From Cantharellus purpuraceus (taxonomy: Eukaryota > Basidiomycota > Agaricomycetes > Cantharellales > Hydnaceae), in assembly GCA_025174535.1 (NCBI GenBank), contig JALBUN010000003.1, forward strand, positions 1,820,501 through 1,884,500: a stretch of 64,000 nucleotides of DNA. Direction: 5' to 3'. The notes beneath the pieces are model-generated. The model searched no databases. It had not been told where the DNA came from and saw nothing but the letters and a program-made list of their open reading frames with translations. This document shows positions 53,276 to 64,000 of the stretch, in pieces (within the stretch, counting starts at the first letter, position 1; every line of letters begins with the position of its first letter). A program made the position numbers and the translations under genes.

Positions 53276-53675
53276 AGGGATCTGAGTGGATTGGATGGGG
53301 ATCTGGACATTAATGAATATAGTGTTGGAGTATCGAGGCCGACGAACACGGAAGCATAGTTGAGGTACCACACAGTTCAACAGGCGCAAATACATAGGCA
53401 TAGCGGTCGAGTACGGCGATACTCATTTTATTTTGCCCACCTGACTTGATAGTATATAAGTTCAATATCGTTCTATCGGACACTTCAGTTGATTGCTCCC
53501 CGCACAACTGAAGTGTACGTTCCATTTCATTCTCATATGTCTAACTACATTAACCGTGAGCTCTGTAGTTATATATCTAGGTAGCTACTGAATCTACAGT
53601 TGATTGCTCCCCGCACAACTGAAGTTTATATATCTAGTCCCTCTTCACATCCATATCTTCCATATAGTCATAACA
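53276..53675 (-). mobile_element. Family-A LTR terminal fragment, split by a solo LTR
   Basis: GGATCTGAGTGGATTGGATGG to AATATAG (53276-53322) and, after the insert, TAGTCATAACA to 53675 rebuild the last 60 bp of a family-A LTR. Confidence 0.8.
53323..53662 (+). mobile_element. Solo LTR of a fourth family (340 bp), TSD TATAG
   Basis: It begins TGTTGGAGTATCG and ends ATATCTTCCA, flanked by TATAG at 53318-53322 and 53663-53667. A plus-strand TATATAAG at about 53453 suggests its promoter orientation. The motif TTGATTGCTCCCCGCACAA with flanking arms occurs twice (53489-53513 and 53599-53624); in the first the arms CACTTCAGTTG and CAACTGAAGTG form a perfect 11-bp stem. No internal region of this family is in the window. 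Confidence 0.88.
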
Positions 53676-53777
53676 GTATCTCTCCATTTAAGGCTGAGCC
53701 CCTGAGGCCTCATGTCCATGGATTGAATAGGTGAGACGGTTGGGCGCAGTTGGAGTTATACTGGGGGTCTGGAGACA

Positions 53778-53785
53778 TATAAAAG
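53778..53785 (+). promoter_or_regulatory. TATA box upstream of the family-A antisense ORF
   Basis: CATATAAAAGG on the plus strand, 39 bp before the ATG at 53817. This suggests that the antisense ORF has its own promoter. Confidence 0.5.
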
Positions 53786-53816
53786 GAGGGGCATGATTGA
53801 GGTCTTATCCTCAATA

Positions 53817-54059
53817 ATGTCAAACCCTTTGGCAAGCATGAGCATGGCTGAGCTTGAGCAGTTGCTCTTGGCCCGATGGAAGGAAGAGGAAGAGGAGCGG
53901 AAATGGAAAGAGGAGGAGGAAGCAGAACAGAGACGGAAGGAGGAGGAGGAGGAGGAAAGGAGACAGAAGGAGGAGGAGGAGGAGGAACGGAGATGGAAGG
54001 AGGAGGAGGAGGCAGAATGGAGATGGAAGGAGGAGGAGGTGGACCTCATAAGGACCTAA
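53817..54059 (+). CDS. Antisense Lys/Glu-rich ORF of family A
   Basis: MSNPLASMSMAELEQLLLAR is followed by five or so imperfect copies of a Trp/Arg-Lys-Glu5 block (codons GAG GAG GAA, AGG, AAG), about 80 residues in all. It is opposite to pol and next to the 3' LTR, the same place as the Zn2Cys6-like ORF of family B. The last codons run into integrase sequence, so the true C-terminus is probably deleted. It may equally be a GA-rich microsatellite that happens to be open; the TATA box and the non-repetitive first 20 residues argue for a gene. Confidence 0.45.
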   Translation: MSNPLASMSMAELEQLLLARWKEEEEERKWKEEEEAEQRRKEEEEEERRQKEEEEEERRWKEEEEAEWRWKEEEVDLIRT

Positions 54060-54233
54060 GTATTTCTTGGAGAGTTTCTTCGATGGGTGGGTGGTCTGGA
54101 AGTGTTCAGCCTTAACGAATACTTTGTCTCCAATTTGCAGGTCCAGAGCCAGAATGCAGCATTGGTCTGCAGAGACTTGATATTGTTTCTGGGCATCGGA
54201 GATGGTTTCTCAGAGATGTTGGTGTAGTTGATC

Positions 54234-55717
54234 TGTTGGAATGCACTGAAGGTCCTTAAAAATTTTGGTATGGATTGGGTTATTGTGTGAGGAGATATGA
54301 GTGTTTTATGTGCTACAATTTCGCTTTTTTGCTGAGTTTGTAGTTTAGCTTATCTAATAACATCCAACTTTGCTTTTGAGCTCTACAGGTTATGGGCCCT
54401 GGCCTCCAGGCCTAAACAGTTGCTTCGTGTTTATATATCCTGCCAGGCGGCAGGTGCTGAGTGCACAGACCATCGTACGGGCTTACATAATGGCCGCATT
54501 CCCAACAGTACAGTCATCAGAATTTTACTCTCATGAATACCCTGATCTATCACACCAAATTTAGGCTGTAAAGATCCAAACAGTGGCCCCAAACTTGTGA
54601 GAACTCCTGCATATATTTCCTGTTCAGATTTCGAAGGAGCATGAGCACGTGACCTGCGCAACCGTAGCGTACGGCCCGGAGAACTCCAAGAAATCCTCCA
54701 AACCGAACAGAAGGCGGTCCATGCTAAAGAAGAAGTGTTCAAAGCAACCAAGGAGAAAGACCGAAGGAAAAAGGCAGTCTAGTTCAATGCAAAGGTGCCC
54801 AAAAAATCAAGGAAAAAGATGGAAGGAAACAAGGGGGACAATCTTCTAATCGACTTCAGAAAAAGTAGAAGTTATAAAGTGAGTTGTGATTGAGCAGGTT
54901 TTATTTGTTTCACTCAAGAGGGCATTCATAGGAATGGCTACATCAATGCGGCACAAGGATTTCGATGTCCGGAATCATAGTCAAGTCGAGACATGCTTGT
55001 TCCTCCGTTTTTCTGATGGGATACACCCTTTACGCCGTTTCTCCTGAGCCACTTCTCTGTGCTCCTTGTGAGACATTCCCCTTCAACCCATTGTTCAACA
55101 TTAAGCACTGCATAGAGTGGTTTCACCCCCACTCAAGCCCCAGCCCTTCCTTTCGTCCTTGATGCTGTAGGACTTTAGTAAGGAAAACGATGTAGACGGA
55201 TCGCAACCAGATATGAAAGCTCACCTTGGCCGTTAGTAGATCATGACAGACAGAGCCGGCTGTACTGATCACGGTCGACCCTAGTTCTATATTCCCTGAT
55301 TAATTTATCCCAATGTCCTACATAGAGTGCAGACAACATATAAGACCGTTCTCATCAATGCACATCGCCATGATTCCTGGCATCGCTAGAATCTCATACC
55401 AGAAATGAATTTGAGGCAGCAGAAAATACAGGTAAAAGAGGGAAAGCGAGATGCGATGAGACATGAGATAAGAAAGGAAATCTGATGTGATTATACTACA
55501 ATATTGGCAGAACTAGGCAGTCATGCGATGTGTAAGCGAGGACATCCGGATACTCGGAAATCCCGGATAACTCATGTTCTGAACAAGATGACGGACGAAG
55601 TTTGATCTACGCATCCTGAGTGAAAACAGTGGACCCCGAAGAGTCATGGGAAAGCCTGGGGAAGTAAGGCGAACCGTTCTGTCCTGATAGGATCCGTGAC
55701 AATCATACTCCGTAACC
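54234..55717. other. Intergenic stretch with a possible decayed gene
   Basis: No gene is recognised. Between 54640 and 54880 the plus strand reads as Lys/Glu-rich text (EVFKATKEKDRRKKAV, then KVPKKSRKKMEGNKGDN) with one stop, which could be the tail of a transposase or an old exon. I cannot identify it. Confidence 0.35.
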
Positions 55718-56661
55718 TCAGCGCAATAGGACACCCAAAATGATGCCTACTCCTAAAATGCGTAAAGCGATGCCAAGATAATGAGCCAGTAGGTGAGAGG
55801 TCATGAGTGGGTGTGGGCGTGGTTGGGTGTCGGATGAGCTTGTTGAGACAGGTGGGAGAGGCGGGCTCGACGGGATGTGTTCTCTCAGCATTATATCATA
55901 GTCTGACATGAGAGATTCCATTTCCGTCATGCCAGACCATGGTCCACGCATGGCGGTTGGAGTCGGTGACACAGAACAGCTATCTGGTGGAGACGCAGGA
56001 TGATGATTATGATGGGCTTCGTCAGATGTAGGTGATGGTGGTGTTGAAGAGATAGGTGAGGAAATCGGGGATGTCCTACCACGGGAGAAAATAGGCACAA
56101 CGTCTTGTGCAGGTGTACAAAGCGCCTTGCATACGGGACAAGAGGGATGGGTAGATAGCCACTGTGAACAAAGGGGTGGATGTGAGGGGGGTAGAGTGTG
56201 CTCAAGAATTTGGAAACCCACGTGATTAAGATGCGATTTACAGTACAAGTGGCCACATCGTGTGACACAAGGCTCTTCCGCCGTATCTAAACTTGGAGAT
56301 GCAAGAACGAGAATCTAGCGTCAGCAGCGTCTCATATGAAGGAGCGGTTTTCTGCTCACCATATCCCACAATCCCATCCTAGCTCGATCTCGTCGTTCAC
56401 CTGCTGCAATAACTGCGGTTCGTATTTTGCAAAATGGCGTCGGGCTGCGCTCGACTTGCTGGGGCTTTGAATGGGATATTCTCCTCGAGATTTCAAGTGA
56501 GAATCCGTGCATTGTCTACATTCACAGGGTGTATGGGTGCCAACACTCGGGCCTATCTGGGTGTCTTGAGTGTTTGCATTTGCAGCATCGTTCACGATGA
56601 GTGTGATCCCTGCCATAGAGGGTGATGTTTGTACAGCACAATCTCGGTGTAGGGGAGACAT
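55718..56661 (-). CDS. RING-finger E3 ubiquitin ligase, RNF5/RMA1-like
   Basis: Exons 56661-56360, 56291-56222 and 56161-55718 give 271 residues. After a polar N-terminal part of about 93 residues comes a RING: WDCGICLDTAEEP, TRCGHLYCKSHLNHWLS and HPSCPVCKALC, followed by DVVPIFSRG as in RNF5. The C-terminus ends with a hydrophobic tail (LGIALRILGVGIILGVLL), a tail anchor for the ER membrane. RNF5/RMA1 ligases act in ER-associated degradation. Unusual: the sixth zinc ligand, Cys in the usual GHLFCWPCL, is His here (KSHL), and the loop before CPVC is short. His can still bind zinc. All three exons join in phase. Confidence 0.82.
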
Positions 56662-58628
56662 GGTTGACAGGTTCTTGACGGTGGCGAAGGACGAGCGCCG
56701 CTGAAGCAGTGTTTCATAGTGCTAGACCACCGCTACCTCAGGGCTTCTTATGGGGTATTGACACGTGATTCGACTTCGTGTGACCCATACATCAACACAA
56801 TTGCAACCTAACGCCTATATATGACTGTCATTGACTTCTCCTCACCAATCCGCCCTCTAGTCTAGTCATCACCTGTGTTGTAAGAATGGACACGTCTGTG
56901 GGTCAGGATGTGCTCGATGCCAATCATAAACGTATACAGGAGCTGCGGTCAATCCTCGTGAATCAAACCCAAGAATGAGGGTGCTTCCGAGCTGTGGGGT
57001 TCAGGGCGCGTCAGCTGCAATGGTCACATTTACTATTTCCAACTTCGCTTCTTGGTATAGGGGCTAGCTCGAATGGGAGTTTACGAGGCTAAAACAAAGT
57101 GAATGTTCTCTTGCTTCCACTGTTATGTGTGATCTTGTCTCACGCCCGAATACTAGAATGCTAGAGTTTTGGGTGACAAGGGATTCGGAATCTGGGTCCT
57201 TTCCGAGCCCGGCCTTAATCTAGATCAAGACGCTTTCAGGGACCCTGCCTCCTGCAGCCTGCAGGCCCACAGAGAGCACATAAATCACCCATGAATCCGT
57301 GGTTCCAAGTGTAAGATCGCCATGCCTCCCTTTTATTTGATCCTGATCCCAGTTGTATCCGATGAGCTCCCACGATGACTGTTAGGGAATTGGAAATTCA
57401 CGGCGTAAGACAGCGGGCCGGCACTGCACAGAGCGATTCCAACAGCAAGAAATGCAGACTTCGTCAATGTTTAGAGACGATGGGCAGAAGGCCAACATAC
57501 CTTTTCATCATGTAATACGCCGTGACCGAGTAGAACTCCTGGGGGAGCGTGTGCACCCGTGGAGATTTTGAGCGAAGGCGTTGATAATGGTGCCTGCAGG
57601 GTTGCTCCTGAAGCCTGAATGAATATGCAGTCAAGTGTGTGTAGTCAAACAAGTATGAGGTTTTAGGAGGAAGGTCTCAGAGTTGTGAGAGGCCGCAAGA
57701 ATTTGACACCTTATATTTGATGGTGGAAATGTGGACGTGTTCTCGCTGTGAACTGGTCATTGCGGAATGCTGTGGCACAGAAAAGGTTCAATATGATAGC
57801 ATGCCGTGAATGGTGACTGCCATCACAAAGCACAACTGTAATGTCAGGACCATCATTTTTGAAATCCTGTCAAAGTAATCTATCAAGCATGCATATGGTC
57901 CGGGAAGTGAGTCAAAAATTGTACAAGAGTGATAGGTGTCCGAGTAACCATTCGTGTATTGACGAGGTTGTCTACATTATGAAAGAGAACATCCAATCGA
58001 CAGCTAAAGCAAACTGTACTAAAGCGAGATCAACACTGAGACTTTTAACGGAGTACGTAACACTATAAGTAGAAGGCTTTTGTCACTGTTCATTGTCTCA
58101 TCAAATATATCACACATGCCAGAATGGGAAAAAAAATATCAAACATACACTCGTTTATGAATGGAAATGACTGGAAGACCAACGATCTCAAGTTTTTCAT
58201 CCACCATTTGATTTCTGGAAGTGATGGAAGAACTTATATCAGTCAAAATGAATTGAATCGATATCGATTGCAGCAGGAAATCTCCTGATTATATACAAGA
58301 AGCTATTCTAAAAATAAACTGGGTGGCCACTCAATTTGAGGAGTCTGATAGCGTCTGTCCGCTTTGCATCTCCGATCACAAGTGAAGTTTTCACAGAAAT
58401 CAGCGCCGCACCGATCGGAGGAATTTACAAGTTGGCTGAATTGAATCATGTCTGGCGCGTAAGCACGTGGATCACGTGACTCCGGTTGCAATTGCATCCG
58501 CGGCAGCATTGAACTACTCCCGAAGTTTATGCATGAAAGTTAACGTAACTGCTTGAATTATTGTCACGTGAATATGAGCCAGCAGTGCGAAGTCAATTTT
58601 GTGATGCAGTCACCCAGCCTTCCCCACC
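56662..58628. other. Intergenic stretch
   Basis: No gene is recognised. A minus-strand stretch at about 57310-57460 reads like a short secretory leader (KSAFLAVGIALCSAGP) but I could not connect it to a start codon with a credible intron. A plus frame at 57841-58068 (75 residues) has no motif. Confidence 0.4.
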
Positions 58629-61252
58629 ATGGCGTATACTGATGCTCTCCTTGAGTTTCTGAACCCAGCGTATTTCTATATTGCACTCGGAGGTTCGTGT
58701 GTCATTGTCATTACCTTACCCGAATCTATACGAAAGTTCACCTTACGGGCATCAGTCATCAGCATCTATGCTCTCCTCCATCAGCTCTTCCTAAAGCCTC
58801 TCTGTTTCTCTCCCCTTCGACATGCTCCAGGACCTTCATTTGGACATCCTATCTATGGTCAATTTAAGAATATTGTGATGGCAGAAGCGGGTAGTTGTGA
58901 ACTTTTCTTCCAGGCTGATCAAAATCCCTCATTATCGTGCGCTGAAATATAGGCACGCTTCAACGCGAATGGGCAGAGACGTATGGTCCCGTGGTTCGCG
59001 CTGTTGGTCCTCTAGGCGTGGAGAGAATGATGTTTCTTACTCCAAGCGCTCTTCAACGTATCCTCGTCACAGAGTGGATGAATTACCCTCGCGTAAACCC
59101 CAATTCCTCTCGCGTCTGTAGCGCTGCTAGGTCTCAAACTCTGTTTTCTGTAGCCAGACTTTCTGCGCAATATTCTGGGGATATCTGCAGGCTACGGTTT
59201 GTTGACCGTGACAGGGAACCAACATAGGCAGATGCGACGCGCCATGAACCCCGCCTTCTCGGTTCCTAATCTAATGGCTCGTGAGTGCAGATCTTTATTG
59301 TTCTAGATCACAAATTTATGATCCAAAGAGACGGATATGTACTACGCCCCATTGGAAGGGTACACTCAGGCCAGATCAACATGTTTACACTTTGCTGTCT
59401 AACAGTCGATATTCCAGTCTTACAAAGATACTTTACGAGAAAATTCGTTCCCAAACCCACCCCGACACTGGAGTCGAAGTGCAAATGTACGATTGGAGTA
59501 AGTTCTCCGAGAATCCCGTTGTGGTGTTGATCGTCTATATTTTGCTCCATGCAGTGTCCAAGGTCACTCTGGATATTATCTGCGAGACTGCTTTTGGATA
59601 CCGGGCAGACTCCGTCCACGACCCCAACAACGAGCTGGCATTGGCCTATCACGAACTGCTCAATCTGCAAAACGGTCTGTCGCCACGCTTCCTCCATGAT
59701 TTAACTTTACCAACTCATACCCGTACGTTCGTTGGCATACGGATATATTCTCATTTCTGCAGGCCCCAATGTAGCACGCTTCATTGCATTATTGACAGTC
59801 CCTGGTTTCCCGCGTCTCCTTCGCACTGATTTTGCCCACCGGAATCGTCGTTGGCTCTTTCGAGGCTCGTTTTTATGTGAGCATTATATTGAAGTGGCCT
59901 GACTCTCACTGACCGATTTCGTCAATTTCACGGTTATTCAACCCCGCCTGCTCTCTCAAGCTAGCACCGTCACAGACTCTGCTTTCAGCGATGCACAGTA
60001 TCAAGACAGTGTCAAGACAGATGCTTGATGAGAAGCTGACAGAAGCCGACGTCAAGGATGCGGAGAGCAAGCGAGATATCATGAGTCTCTTGGTCCGGTA
60101 TCTTCGTTTCTTATTCTTGCAACTGTTCATCCCTGAAGTTTGGTGTGTTTGGTTGTGGCTTTAGTGCACGAATGAATGAGAAGGGGGAGGGTTACAAAAT
60201 GAGTGACCAAGATCTGGTGGAGCAAGTGGTCCGTCCCTACCAACCGTTCTCTCGGCCGTGTACTTATTTTCACTCTCGATCTAGTTGACCTTTCTTGGCG
60301 CTGGGCATGAGGTATTATCGCTGCATTATTGTGACCCATCGTCTCACGCATTTATTCATTACCTCTTGGTCACGATTATCAAGACCACAGCGTCCGGGCT
60401 CTCATGGACACTCTGGCTCCTGGCAAATTCGGATGAGGCGCAGGATCGACTGAGAGCCGAGGTGACTCCCATTGTCGAGAAAAACCCACGTCCAGACTAT
60501 CGAACTTTAAAAGACCTGCAATGGCTGGACAGCGTCATGTGAGTGGCCGGTTTCTGTTTGAAGCATAAGCGTGGCCAAGTTTTGACGCCTATTGCTCAGA
60601 ATGGAATCCCTCAGAGTATTTCCTCCAGTGCCCATGACCATTCGGAAAGTCAAAAAAGGCGACTGGGTGGAGGGTTTTTACCTTCCGAAGGGGACATTGT
60701 TGTATATTCCGGTATGTCTCGCTTCCTCCAGACCACGGAAAACTATGACAAATCGGTAATGTATAGATTCGTGTTGTAAATACCTGGTCAAAGATATGGG
60801 GAGCTAACGCCACGGAGTGCGTCAACACGTATAGACGCTACCTTTCCTCGTGAATTGACCCCCGCATTCTTAGATTCCGTCCCGAGAGATGGTTCAACCT
60901 CCCGTCTACTTATAATCCAACATTCTCCCTGCTTTCCTTCATCACGGGTCCTCACGCCTGTATTGGGCGTACCATGGCTATTATGGAAATGAAAGCAATA
61001 TTGGCGTACGTGATGTTCCTATTGATCTTTCCCGACCCTTTTGAATGTACACTTACATAGGATTCTCATTGCCCACTTTTCCTTCGCGCCAGCATATGAT
61101 GGACAAGTCGCCAAGCCAACGTCAGCTGTGACAATGAGTGAGTTTCCACAATTGCGCTCGTGACAACATGGTCTAAGACAGCTTACTTAGAACCTGCGGA
61201 CAATCTTCCCTTGAGGGTCAAAGCAGTCGGCAAACTCCCCATCCCCTTGTGA
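58629..61252 (+). CDS. Cytochrome P450 monooxygenase, membrane-anchored
   Basis: About 14-15 exons; well supported ones are 58629-58890, 58953-59092, 59154-59280, 59329-59359, 59418-59497, 59555-59674, 59961-60097, 60165-60228, 60285-60311, 60384-60538 and 60600-60711. Hydrophobic N-terminus, then a proline hinge (HAPGPSFGHP). Motifs: I-helix GAGHE joined to TTASG across an intron, ESLRVFPP (ExxR), FRPERW-type region, and haem loop SFITGPHACIGR with the Cys ligand. It ends KLPIPL with the stop at 61250-61252. The CACCATGGC context supports the start. The exon starting at 59763 joins CTAGCACCG at 59961 only through a weak GT (59894), or through GTGAGC with a one-base frame problem. Substrate unknown. 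Confidence 0.85.
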
Positions 61253-62377
61253 TAATCCCTATTGGGAGATGAGATGTTGAAATTCGGGATGTAATCCATC
61301 AGTGTAAAACCCTTGTGAATAGCCCACATGACCATATCAAACTGTATTGTATGTTTTCGCGTCTGTCTGTCGTGAATTACGCTGCCACACATGATTCAGA
61401 AATTCATGTACTAGGAACATTACCTGAGATATGATCGATCAGGATGGAGTACTACTCAACGTTTACCAACAAGGTATATACTAAACCAAGCATGCCTTAC
61501 AAATCATAGGTGTTGGGTGGGGTCCTATATCTCTTTAACTACGTTCGAACTGAAAACTGCTACACTGGAGGCATTGTGGTCGGAAATTTTAGCTGAAGGA
61601 TGATGTGAAAATGTAGTTTGATGTATTACATATCGTTCAGAGGTTTCAGCAACCCATCGTGTCGAGGGGTGATGGGGAAATTTTTTGTAATACCTACCAT
61701 CGCCATTGTAAAATGAGAGGGTCTATATAGATGGCATCATAACTACACACAAGAGGAAACACAAGCAGGAATGACATGAGATTTCAGCTTCAGTATACAA
61801 TGAAGGTAGCATCAAGAGTACAAAACTCGGTACCGTCTATCCGGTGAGCGAGATGCCTGCTCAAGTAGTTATCGAGAAATAGGGATGGTCCATTTTCCCT
61901 CAACGATGCTGATGGAATAGGAATCCTCAAGTAGTTCAGATAGGGATTCTACTGCTCGACGCAGGGAACGAGCGCTGGCCTGAATAGGCTTTGTTGTCGT
62001 TCCGTATTGGGCCGCACTGACTTTAGAAGTATGGGGAGAGGGGCGGAGAAAGAGAGAGGATGGATGAGAGGCTTAGAAGTACAGCTGACTCGACAGACGG
62101 CAAAGAAATAAAGGAGTTGAGTCATTCGACCGACTCTCTAGGCGTGGGTGGGTCGATTAATCTGTGTTTTTTTTCGAATACTTGTGGTTCTCTCCATGAT
62201 CAAATATGCATTCGGACCAACAGGTGGATCTAGGAAATTGGACGATCAGGCTGTTAATTGTGCCTTGTAGACGTCTGAAAATCGACCCTCAGGAAATGAC
62301 ATCATCAAACCCAGTCCTGGTCGAGTGTGTACAAATTGCGGAGTAAATCACAGAAAGAGGGATATGTTTGCCAGTGT
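61253..62377. other. Intergenic stretch
   Basis: I see no gene; it separates the tail-to-tail P450 and the minus-strand gene to the right. A T8 run near 62167 and short AT-rich patches are the only features. Confidence 0.5.
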
Positions 62378-64000
62378 TCAAAACGTTACAAGATCACGCC
62401 GGCCGGGATACAGGGAATCGCTTCGCTTCGGCGCCACAAAGTACGGGAATGATCGTGGCGGTGGATGGTTGGAACTAGAAGGAGTAGGATGCGCTGGATA
62501 AAGCATTGAAGCGACAGACGGAGTCGTAGCAGACATTTCTAATTGTTGCCACTTTGCAAAAGAGTCAGTGGACACGTATGATTAACATTGTGACGGGTAT
62601 ACCTCCTGGTAGGCCTGGGCTCTGCGTGCCGCACTGGACTTCCGGTTCCTCTTTTTCTTTAGCGGAGGAGCGGTTCCGGCAACAAGAGCATAGTTTCCGG
62701 GAGGAGCCGCTAGCGTTGTGCCTTGGTCTGATGGTGCAGTTGAAGGTGGGGGAGGGGGGGGCCATAAGCTAGGAGAATCTGAATTGGGAGAAATCTCTCC
62801 TTCTTCCAGGTCGAAGTCAACATACGATGGAGGAGGATCCATGGCTCCTATTGCATCGGTAGAAGACCCTTCTGGCATCATTGAAGCATCTGCATCTCCA
62901 GGCTCGGTTGATCCCATTACCGAGCATGCCCTTGAACCTTCTGCTTGATAAGGGCCTGCACGCTCCCGCGCCTTCCTTGCTTTGACGTTCTCGCGACATT
63001 TCGTCCTTTTCATCATTGTCCGTACTTTTCCCCAGGGTATATCTTCTCCTCCACTTTGCAGAAACTCCAAGAAGCATGCAACAGGTCTGTGAGGGGCATG
63101 AGATTCAGATATCCTCCTGTGGATCAGAGTGCGTAATTCGTCAGGCTCGAGAAAAGATAGAAGCGTCCCAATTGACAAGAGGAGTGCAGGGGAGTTTTTT
63201 CTCGAGCTTGGCACGTTAAACTTTCCCGTCAATCTTTCTGAATCGCGGCGAGTTATAGGCATTCTATTAAGCGGGTTATGACGCGAAACGTCGGCGGAAG
63301 CTGGGGTTGCAAGTTGAAGAGAATCCGTGAAAGGCTCATGCGGGCGAAAGAAATCGTGTACGCCCTCTACACAAAGAGTTGTAAGGAAGAGGGGCGATCT
63401 TCGTGGGGCGGCTTTTGCCAGCCGAGTCAAAATGAGGTTGAATAGTTCGACATCGGTGAGATATTTCAGTAAGGCTTGTAAAATTGCTTTTGGATCATCA
63501 GGAGAGAATGTATCTGTCTCTGAGGAAGGACTTTCCACAGAAGGTTGCTGGGTTTCCTCCGCATCGAGTGGCACAGTTGACTCCGATTGTAATAAGGAGG
63601 AACACTGTCTCTTCACTGCACTGTGAACCATCCTAAGGAAGAAGGGATTAGATGCAAGTCATAATGCATGACAGACCAAGGTCGTACCCAAAAATATATA
63701 GAAACGGGTGGAAGCAGGGAAAAATGGTGCCAACGCCTTGTTCACACCTGTTCGCTTGTCGTTGTACGTAAACGGCCCTGGGTTGCAGTTTCCTCTACTG
63801 GTAGGATTTCACTAAATTTCAGCGAAATTGGTGTGTGTTCCGGAGCTATAGGAAATGGTTCTGAGGCAATGGAAATAAGGCGAATTGCTGAGCTGAATGT
63901 CTTTTGCGTTGCACAAGATTGAATGGACGAGAGTTCGGCTCCCTCAGCACGGTGGATATCTGAGTCCGTGACCGTTTTCACCCGCAGGACGGCTACCTCA
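62378..64000 (-). CDS. Unrecognised protein, 5' end beyond the window
   Basis: Minus-strand exons 64000-63747 (open at the window edge), 63632-62603 and 62551-62378. The joins are GT...TTAG at 63746/63633 and GTATAC...GCAAAG at 62602/62552, both in phase. The main exon has a compact helical-looking segment (DDPKAILQALLKYLTDVELF, ILTRLAKAAPRRSP), a second (LLLSIGTLLSFLEPDELRTL), a basic KVRTMMKRTKCRENVKARKAR region, an acidic Pro-rich segment with PPPPPP and a basic KKKRNRKSSAARR that could be a nuclear signal. It ends YPGRRDLVTF. I do not recognise a family. The basic tracts suggest a nuclear or nucleic-acid-binding protein, but that is inference. Confidence 0.65.

Larger units (their letters stand above)
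53676..54233 (-). mobile_element. Family-A 3' internal remnant
   Basis: The polypurine side GTATCTCTCCATTTAAGGC and the next 100 bp match 30539-30640. From about 54041 the sequence is the integrase C-terminus of family A (homologous to 1785-1970: CCTCATAAGGACCTAAGTATTTC). Between them lies the antisense ORF. It breaks off at 54233. Confidence 0.8.

Noticed and set aside
57310..57470. Possible small secreted protein on the minus strand
   Set aside because: A hydrophobic leader-like segment exists, but the only candidate start joins it through a 44-nt intron in the wrong phase.
59300..59330. Apparent in-frame stop in the P450 after NLMA
   Set aside because: It lies inside a 48-nt intron (GTGAGT to CCAAAG); splicing restores QTDMYYAP, which fits the family.
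1..64000. CRISPR arrays, prophage or bacterial operons
   Set aside because: No regularly spaced direct repeats with unique spacers were seen, and intron-rich genes and LTR elements show a eukaryotic source.

Overview
The window is nuclear DNA of a filamentous basidiomycete, most probably an agaricomycete. Host genes are dense with short (about 45-75 bp) introns and encode typical fungal proteins: HEM14-type protoporphyrinogen oxidase, ribosomal proteins eS6 and uS15, a GT90/CAP10-like glycosyltransferase, a CipC-like stress protein, a lipocalin-like protein and a membrane P450. Repeats are chromodomain-bearing Ty3/gypsy elements. No bacterial operon signals, rRNA, convincing tRNA or CRISPR array were seen.

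Layout. (1) 1-12.7 kb is a nest of Ty3/gypsy debris, all pol genes on the minus strand. An old family-A element (about 1.7-5.4 kb) is interrupted by a family-A LTR. A complete 6.2-kb family-B element (6454-12646, 610-bp LTRs, 5-bp target duplication GACAT) sits inside another family-A LTR. (2) 15.0-28.7 kb is a host gene island: HEM14, RPS6 and RPS13 head to head, a GT90 glycosyltransferase, a secreted six-hairpin glycosidase-like protein and a DUF202 membrane protein. (3) 29.3-41.2 kb is a second retroelement nest: an inverted LTR inside an LTR (TSD TCATG), a truncated family-B copy, a chromovirus family C with an extra downstream ORF, an AT-rich insert with a perfect hairpin, and the gag/protease/5' LTR end of a family-A element. 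(4) 41.9-46.4 kb holds AIP1 (WD40, actin) and a CipC-like gene. (5) 46.4-52.7 kb is decayed host DNA: a lipocalin pseudogene, a GH31 alpha-glucosidase pseudogene and an apparently intact lipocalin-like gene, with a diverged inverted repeat at each end. (6) 53.3-54.2 kb is a family-A remnant with a solo LTR of a fourth family (TSD TATAG). (7) 55.7-64 kb holds an RNF5/RMA1-like RING ligase, a P450 and an unrecognised gene running off the end.

Most interesting. Family B carries, between pol and its 3' LTR, an oppositely transcribed intron-containing ORF whose cysteines follow the Zn(II)2Cys6 spacing exactly. It is present in both copies, and family A has a Lys/Glu-rich antisense ORF in the same place behind a TATA box. 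In both families the sequence just inside the 5' LTR does not begin with TGG; instead it complements an LTR segment about 30 nt downstream of a TATA-like box. That is the arrangement expected for Tf1-like self-priming.

The host genes do not form one pathway. Only RPS6 and RPS13 share an obvious functional link (small ribosomal subunit, shared 5' region). All splice sites were placed by eye from homology and consensus and should be treated as models.
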